From: Lotus japonicus
Taxonomy: Eukaryota; Streptophyta; Magnoliopsida; Fabales; Fabaceae
DNA length: 64,000 nucleotides
Assembly (NCBI RefSeq): GCF_012489685.1
Contig: NC_080042.1
Coordinates: 3,722,501-3,786,500, forward strand
Direction: 5' to 3'
In this document: in pieces, positions 57,624 to 64,000 of the stretch
How positions within the stretch are numbered: the stretch's first letter is position 1
Layout of the letters: each line of letters begins with the position of its first letter
Translations under genes and position numbers: made by a program
Notes under the pieces: generated by a model
Databases searched by the model: none
What the model saw: the letters and a program-made list of their open reading frames with translations, nothing else
What the model was told of the DNA's origin: nothing

Positions 57624-59933
57624 ATAGCGAAAATAAAGAACAGAAAGAGGTCTCGAACTACTAGTGAGGATACAGGGGGTACTGAGGATCGACACCGGCG
57701 CTTACATGCTTCTAGCCGGCGCGTAGATCATGGTGCAGCCACTCAGGCGGTCGAGTCTTCAGCTCCGGCTGCTACTATGTTGTCGCCCATGGTAGAGTCT
57801 TCAGCTCCGGCTGCTACTATGCCGTCTACAAGGGAGAGTCTTCAGCTATGGATGCTAGGGGAGAGTCTTCAGCTATGGATGCTACTGTGCTGGCTCCTGT
57901 GGTTGACCCTTCCATCCGGTTCCTACTCCGCCGTCTCCCACGGTTGAGTTATCTTTCGATGCCATTTCTCATCAGCGTTCCAGCGAGGAGACACCCGACG
58001 AGGAGTCATCCAGCGAGGAATTCATCTGACCATGAGCATGAGGAGACTAGTGACGAGGACGAGGATATTATTCCTGAGGTTGATGTCGTGCTAGAGGAGG
58101 GGGCATAGGGTGTCGATGATGACCTGATTCAGAGTTTGCCGCCGTTTCCAGGGGCGCCTGTTGAGCTGTCGCTTCTCACGCATTATGCCGATCACAAGGC
58201 TCTCTGGACGTGGCATGCGCTCCTATGCACTGACCCGTGGTACGAGGACCGACGACACTTGAGGGTGGCCACGGTTGGGGGGAAGGCATGGAACCTCTCT
58301 TGTGATGGCGATTCAGACGGTCATAGGCGGGTTCGAGATCTACTCTAGTAGACGAGTCTTCATCACCTACCCTGGTGCGGCTACTTGGAGACAGACTCAG
58401 GCCTCATATTGGCCCTTGTTGAGAGGTGGCATGAGGAGACTAGTAGCTTCCATATGGCATTCGGGGAGATGACTATCACCTTGGACGATATGTCGACTCT
58501 TCTCCATCTCCCCATGGGGTCGAGGTTCTTTACGCCTGGCAGGGGGGAGAGGGATGAGGCTGCAGCGACCTGCATCCAGCTTATAGGAGGATTCGCTGCA
58601 GCTAATCTTGAGAAGTTTGATTACAATAGGAGCCAGACTATTCGCTTTGAGATCTTGCAGACGTTGTATGAGTCTGCGTTGGAGGGTATGTCTTAATTGT
58701 TACTTGATTAATTTGTATCTATTTTTAGCGTATTATTATAAACTGTTAACCGCATTTCATTTCATTGTAGATCACCGGTACGAGGATGTTGCCCAGATTT
58801 GACTGGTGAACCAACTTGGCGTGACGCTCTGTGCTAGCAAGAGCGAGGGTTATCACACGACCGTGTACTGGATCGGGATGCTGCAGGACCTTGGTCGAGT
58901 GTCGGAGTATGCGTGGGGCGCGATTGCACTGGCTACGTTGTATGATCAGCGTGGTCGAGCGTCCCGCAGGAGGACGACCCAGGTGGGAAGGTTCACCTCG
59001 CTCCTGCTAGGCTGAGCTTATGAGTACCTTTCCGACCGCGTCATTTTCCAGAGGGCGGATCCGGACTATTCTGAGGACCAGCCTAGGGCGCGCCGGTGGG
59101 TTACTTCCGGGTTGGGCATGCCGGACTCGATGAGAGGCGAGTCATGCTCGATGAGCTTACGGTGGATGACATTTTATGGACCCCATTTGAGGACCATCGT
59201 GCTCATCGACCGCGGGATCCGAGGGCCCTGGATTCTGGCTACATCCGGACGCCATTCGGTCGGGCCGTTCGACGACATCTACCGGAGAGGTTTCTGCGCC
59301 ATTTTGGCTACATACATGATATCCCTCGATACCCCTCTAAGATCCAGACGACTGGGTCCCTTGCTGAGACCGCAGATGCTGCCTGCTGACTTTGAGCCGC
59401 ACCTGCGCCTTCAAGGGATCCCTGCTACATATTCGGGAGATGCGGTGGAGGGTTACATTTGGTGGTATAGCCTTGTGTCCCATCGGTTCATCATCCCTGA
59501 TGATAGGAGGGAGGAGTTCAATGCTGTGGTAAGTTTGAATTCTATTTTCCATTGCATTGTGATTTTTGTTCATGATGTTTTCTTTGTACCTTAATATGTA
59601 TATTATTTTTTGCAGTCGGCTATGCGTCGGGGTGTGGAGATGTTGGAGCAGTTACTGGAGGTGCCAGATGCTCTCGCAGTAGGCACACAGGCCCGATCCC
59701 TCACTGAGAGGGCGCTCAAACATTTTAGATCGAGTGCCTTCGTTGGTACCCAAGGACTTTCCTTTGCTGGTATTTGAGGAGCTGGAGCCGCGGGAGGCAG
59801 AGGTCATGGAGGCAGAGCGCGTGGAGGCAGAGCTCGTGGAGGCAGAGCCCGTGGAGAGGGTGCTCGTGGAGATGGTGCTCATGGAGGTAGAGCTCATGGA
59901 CCTAGAGGAGGTCGTAGGGGGGGGAGGCGGTAG
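57624..59933 (+). pseudogene. Plant mobile domain (PMD/MAIL-type) pseudogene
   Basis: A non-coding first exon may end at 57053 (AAG/GTAAGTT) with acceptor near 57,623. The main frame encodes a Ser/Pro-rich start with repeated ESSAPAATM, then the PMD core: LPPFPGAPVELSLLTHYADH, LALVERWHEETSSFHMAFGE, ITLDDMSTLLHLPMG, SEYAWGAIALATLYDQ, WWYSLVSHRFIIPDD, and a Gly-Arg-rich tail (about 59,777-59,933). Introns fit 58686-58770 and 59529-59615. In-frame stops occur at 58106, 58346 (double TAG), 58799, 59013 and 59774, plus frame changes after 59,100, so no full protein can be made. PMD proteins are linked to transposons and, as MAIN/MAIL proteins, to silencing. Confidence 0.8.
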
Positions 59934-59983
59934 GGGTTGGGGTCGGAGAGAGTGATTTGGTTGTTTATTTTGCATATTTTTGT

Positions 59984-60020
59984 ATATTTTTGTATATTTT
60001 TGTATATTATGACTCTTTAT
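59984..60020 (+). repeat. Short tandem TATTTTTGTA repeat
   Basis: Three to four copies of GTATATTTTT in a row just downstream of the PMD pseudogene. Confidence 0.7.
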
Positions 60021-60173
60021 ATTTACATGCTTTCTATTTCAACTCTTTATAACGAAAAAAACCTGAATAAATACAACATAAATAATTCAAGGCAGGAAAA
60101 ATAACATAAATAATCTATGGAAAACAGTTCAAAGGTTACACGAAATTATACAAAAGCAACATGAAAAACAAAA

Positions 60174-61003
60174 TCAATCCTCGGTAATATCGATGAATTC
60201 GTGGGGTCCGCAATCCTTTGGAAATACCTGTATGATAACATAAAAGTCATTTGAAAACCCAAAACATTGACAAAGCTTGATTTTAGACTTTTTCAGATGA
60301 TTTTTATACCTTGACTATGTTGGCCAATGTTATATTCAGATAACAAAAAAAATTTCTCGGTGAAAACAGAGCAACCTGCAAGTAAAAGGACAAACTTTAA
60401 TCCAGCCATGCATAGTTGTCCAAAGGAAGCAAGATTAATGTTTAGGTTCTAGATGATAAACCTTTTGGAGAACAAGAACAGATCCAACAGTTATGTCATT
60501 CGCAAATTCGCTGTGAGTGAATGCCTTGCGATGGATGCTAGCATTAACGGTGCCCGTAGGGTCCTAAATTGATGCAATCGTGAGAGAAAAAAGTTGGAAC
60601 GATGTACGGTTAGAGAAGGGGGACAAAAGCAAGGAAATACCTTCAGGGTAACTTTCGCAACTCCAAAACCATTGGGAGTGCATGATTTGATAACAGCAAC
60701 AACATTCTCCACTCTCTCAACATTCCTTGTGATTGTGCCCAGCGGAGTTGCAGATCCCCCCAATTGCAAGGTTGAAAGCCAAGCATTTGAATTGAAATCA
60801 AGATCGGTTTCGGTTGATCCGTCTTTGAGCACACGCCTCACGATTTCTTGGGTCGTAATGAGTGGCGTGTTAGAAGTGGATCTACGGGCATACTTGGCAG
60901 CCTGGACGGCGCCAACCGGGCCAGGAATGAGAGGACGAGAGCTTCTAGAAGTGTTGCCTTGATGTTTGCAATGGCGGACGAATGCATTTGGGTCTTGTTC
61001 CAT
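60174..61003 (-). CDS. HROB-like OB-fold protein (homologous recombination OB-fold family), four exons
   Basis: Exons on the minus strand are 61003-60641, 60563-60462, 60375-60310 and 60227-60174. All introns are GT-AG and phase 0, giving 194 aa. Motifs: IPGPVGAVQAA near residue 27, NAWLSTLQLG, VVAVIKSCTPNGFGVAKVTL, then across exons DPTGTVNASIHRK, ITVGSVLVLQK, VALFSPRNFFCYLNITL and ANIVKVFPKD. This is the plant form of the HROB/C17orf53 OB-fold region, which in animals recruits the MCM8-MCM9 helicase to recombination sites. The protein is short and seems to be only the OB-fold part. No break is seen. Many plant genomes have several short copies, so this one may be a duplicate. Confidence 0.78.
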
Positions 61004-61074
61004 TGTATGTTTTTTAATCTTGGTTACAAGACAGGAAGAAGAGGATAAAGAAGAAGAAGAGAGACACTATAGAG

Positions 61075-61081
61075 ATTTATA
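61075..61081 (-). promoter_or_regulatory. TATA box of the HROB-like gene
   Basis: TATAAAT on the minus strand lies 72 bp upstream of the ATG at 61003, with a CTTCTT-rich leader between, as in typical plant promoters. Confidence 0.6.
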
Positions 61082-61275
61082 GCAGAATGGTCAGAAGATT
61101 TATGGTGTATTGGTGGCTGTTAGAAGTGTGGTTGGGGTTGGTGGTTGAGAGTAATGTCAGGTTTCAAGTTCGTCGTGTAGTGGATGGAAATGATAAGACT
61201 TTGATGATGGAAATGACAAGTCTTTGTCTTTGTCTATTATTCGTGATGTGTTTCAATCAACTGATGTTTACTATG

Positions 61276-61365
61276 CAAGGCCCATCAAATTGACAAGGCC
61301 CATCAAAATAACAATGTCCATCAAATTAACAAGGCCCATCAAAATAACAATGTCTATCAAATTAA
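61276..61365 (+). repeat. Five tandem 18-bp units
   Basis: Units alternate CAAGGCCCATCAAAATAA and CAATGTCCATCAAATTAA, five in all, 90 bp. They lie about 200 bp upstream of the HROB-like TATA box. Apart from this, 61,370-61,780 holds no feature I can identify. Confidence 0.9.
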
Positions 61366-61781
61366 TATTAACAAAAGCAGCAAATGAACAATACAAGAAA
61401 TTACTTGCCAATCAATGGTGATGTCTACATACTTATCCTAAAGGATAAGGGCCACATAATTACAAATGAATATTACACGATAGGGAACACTCAATCTGTG
61501 GTGAAGTCCACATAATTATCCTGACTAGGACCAAGAGGAACACCAAAATTCACAAGCCAAGCTTGGAATTATTTTGTGAACATGTCTAAACGTGGACCAT
61601 ATGGGTGGCTCCAGCTTCCAGAGGTAGGATCAACATGTCATTCCCATTGGGGAGCAAAAGGCGGCATAGGATGTCCAGGAGTTAAATGGAGCTACATTAT
61701 AGAGAATAACAATAAAATTAGATAACTTCCAAGTACAAAAATTAATTGACAAGCTATTAGTTAACCAAAATATTAGGGTGC

Positions 61782-63659
61782 TTAATCAAAATATACCTGT
61801 ACAAAGTGATTTATCACATGACCGATAACTATAACAGGATGTACATCTGGTGGACCGTCTCCTCTCAGTGGAAGGTATGTGTAACAACCCTTAGAGGAGA
61901 TGGATATGAGAACTAATTGGAACATTGTTGCCACAAGGTATCCCATCTCTGGCAGTTGCATCCATTTATCAGGGGTGGCCAGGACACCAGGACGAAGAGT
62001 GAGTCGGTCATGTATTGCACTAACAATCTGTCTGGACCACATGTCATCATATAGCAGTATATGTTGTTCAAGTTCTCCTATCAACTGTGCCCTAACCCAA
62101 GGCCAACCGTACTCACCGGAGGTATGCCCCACTAATGCAGCAATGGATCTATAGCCACAATTACCATCATCATCAACATTTGTAATTGTGTGTATATATG
62201 GATGGAGAAAGTATGGAAAATGACCCATGAAAGAGCTTGTATCAGACTTCTTCACACACTTCTTCCTCTTTGCTGGTTGTGAAGCCTTCTTTGCCGCTTT
62301 GATCTCCATGTCAACATGTTCAAACCCTGAAGGACCACGAGACAAGGATCCTATTGCTTCACTCTTGGGTGGTTTGCTCTCCTTCGCCTTAAGAGTGTGC
62401 TTTGACTTAATCCAAACCTCAGGAGTACACAGTGAACTGCTTTCAGGACAATAGATCGCCTGAAGCTTCCTCCTTACCATACTCTGCCCTCCAGTATCCA
62501 AAGAATTGAAGTAAAGTGTCAATTCCTCAACTTCTGGTTGCATCTCTCCATGGTTTATGCCGCAAATATTTGAGCTGCTAGTATCTGTAACAGGTACATG
62601 CTCCCAACTTAGGCTCTTCCAGAATGGATGAATTGCCTTATATGGAATTCTTTCGTAACCTGCTAGTTCACAAACGTGTCACATTCAATAATAAATAGAA
62701 TTAATTGACAAGAGAGTGGTTGACCGGTAACCTGCAAGTTGACAACCGCAAGGTAGTCCATGAGTCTCTCCCAATAAGAAATCGCATCCGTCGTATGACT
62801 TCATTCTTTTTTGTTTAGCATCAATGAGTTGCAGACATTTGTTTGACACAAATCCTCTAATATTTATGTAAAATGGGGACTTGAAAATGTGATCAATTAT
62901 GTGAATACTGCGCTCAAACGATGCTACTATTTCAGTGTGTCGATTCATGGTCAAACTATGCGACGCATCCCATGAAGTGGCCAGGTCACCCTTGCTGTCC
63001 CACAACATCTTCTTCAAGCTGGCATGTGCACCTTCGACCCTGCAAACAAACAACGCGCCTTATTACTTTCTACTTTAAAACATATAAAAATTAATCCTAT
63101 AATAATCTATCAAATGAAAAACATATATCAAGTAATAAATTCAGCTCATTAATTTTTTGTACCTGTTACTTGTTGTTGTTCCAAAATGCTTCACATGATT
63201 TGTCCATGCCTTTGCAAATTTCTCCTTGTAGAACAATAAGTGGTAAAGTTGTTGTATTTATCCTTGCACATTTTAAACAATTCAATCCATTGACCATCAA
63301 ATTCTTCAACTGTTGCAGCATCTACCAAGTCGGCCCACTTCTCCATAACCTCTGCCGGAAAATTATATGTGCAAACATACAATTTGCACTTTGCCAAAAT
63401 ACACTTGTTAATGTGCCACAAGCATAATAAATGGGTAGTGATAGGAAGGCTTTGTTTAGCAGCACTCAATAAGGCCAGATCTCGGTCAGCCACAATCACT
63501 TTAGGCAACCTGGCTTGGTCTGCAATAAGAGACTTCATACACTCCAATACCCAAATGTAGTCATCTGTGCCCTCACTAACAATGTAGCAGAATGCTATGG
63601 AGTATGTCTTATCTGTGGAAGTCAGGCCAATAATCTCGAGCAAGGGGAGTTTATATTTG
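61782..63659 (-). pseudogene. Mutator-like (MULE) transposase fused to an OTU-type cysteine protease, 5' end cut off
   Basis: The minus-strand pieces are 63659-63163, 63039-62732 and 62659-61782, joined by GT-AG introns that keep the frame. The first encodes the MULE core: YKLPLLEIIGLTSTDKTYS, YIWVLECMKSLIADQ, KVIVADRDLALLSAA, LLCLWHINKCILAKC. The second has VEGAHASLKKMLWDSKGDL and GLPCGCQLA. The third carries basic stretches and an OTU domain with DGNCGYRSIAAL (Asp and Cys) and NHFVQVYFD (His). A frameshift near 63,240 shifts the end of the first exon. Everything N-terminal, including the first catalytic Asp and zinc finger, is missing because an LTR inserted at 63660. Confidence 0.85.
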
Positions 63660-64000
63660 TGTAACACCCCGATTTCCAGGTGCCACTTTAGTAACCAAAA
63701 ATAAACTTTACGCGGAAAACAGGTAATTTTTTTTTCGATTGTTTTTAAATTAAAGCGATAGAAAAATAAAGACATAACCCAACAACTAAACTAACCAATA
63801 TACAAATATATACACAGGCACAACCTCAGCTGCACTCCCACGTCACGCGCACTCGCAGTGACTCCAAAGTAGTTTGCCCGCAGGCAAATTTATACAGAAC
63901 CAGTACTGTGAGTAAAAGTATCAAATGTACAGTCATCCAAGAGAAAGTCGGCACCCAAAATGGCCTGAACAAAAGACCCCTATACTCCGACAGACTCTCT
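63660..64000 (-). mobile_element. Tekay-like LTR, partial, in the MULE gene
   Basis: TGTAACACCCCGATTTCCAG starts exactly where the MULE frame stops and matches the element B LTR 3' end in reverse orientation, including TTAGTAACCAAAA and AATGGCCTGAA motifs. It runs out of the window. The target duplication cannot be checked here. Confidence 0.82.

Noticed and set aside
59652..59975. Ser/Thr-rich minus-strand ORF and Glu/Val-rich plus-strand ORF at the PMD gene end
   Set aside because: Both are other-frame readings of the Gly-Arg-rich tail of the PMD frame, which fits known PMD proteins.

Overview
The window is plant nuclear DNA: spliced genes with GT-AG introns, Ty1/copia, Ty3/gypsy and LINE retroelements nested in one another, Mutator-derived sequence and plant-only gene families. 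A legume is likely, judging by the SIRE-type Sirevirus and the legume-like CYP74 protein, but that is inference. Only a small part of the 64 kb is cellular gene sequence.

Left edge (1-6202): an open stretch of LINE reverse transcriptase (minus strand), a small hairpin, and a two-exon CYP74 cytochrome P450 gene (allene oxide synthase / hydroperoxide lyase family, 1576-4038). Its intron begins with 57 bp identical to the start of the Sirevirus LTR found 8 kb away. A LINE RNase H scrap and a GCATGTGCGTGG-rich repeat follow.

Middle (6203-55681): one 49.5-kb nest. A Tekay-like Ty3/gypsy LTR (D), flanked by a CATGG target-site duplication, has been split repeatedly. Its left part holds a non-coding Tat/Athila-like LTR element (A, 6884-33034). 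The 5' LTR of A holds a Tekay-like element (B, 6984-29169, duplication CATCT). The 3' LTR of B holds a Sirevirus (C, 10813-22331, duplication GGAAG). Its right part holds a Tekay-like LTR (X), itself split by solo LTR Y (duplication TCTTT); a minus-strand Tekay-like LTR (E) carrying a full-ended but internally deleted LINE; a second LINE split by solo LTR G (duplication CAAAG); and a mosaic of A-type and Tekay-type pieces.

The most interesting signal is in the Tekay-like LTRs. They carry a TATA box, recurring splice-like blocks, a roughly 36-bp minisatellite and an ORF of about 160 codons near the LTR 3' end. In a 42-codon block compared between two diverged copies, 11 codon differences are silent and 4 change the residue, so the protein seems to have been selected. 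The Sirevirus has nearly identical LTRs yet lacks its integrase core. It also carries an env-like ORF with one stop codon and an antisense coiled-coil ORF with its own TATA box.

Right edge (55682-64000): a plant-mobile-domain (PMD) pseudogene on the plus strand; an apparently intact four-exon HROB-like OB-fold gene on the minus strand; and a Mutator-like transposase joined to an OTU-type cysteine protease on the minus strand, cut at 63660 by another Tekay-like LTR that runs out of the window.
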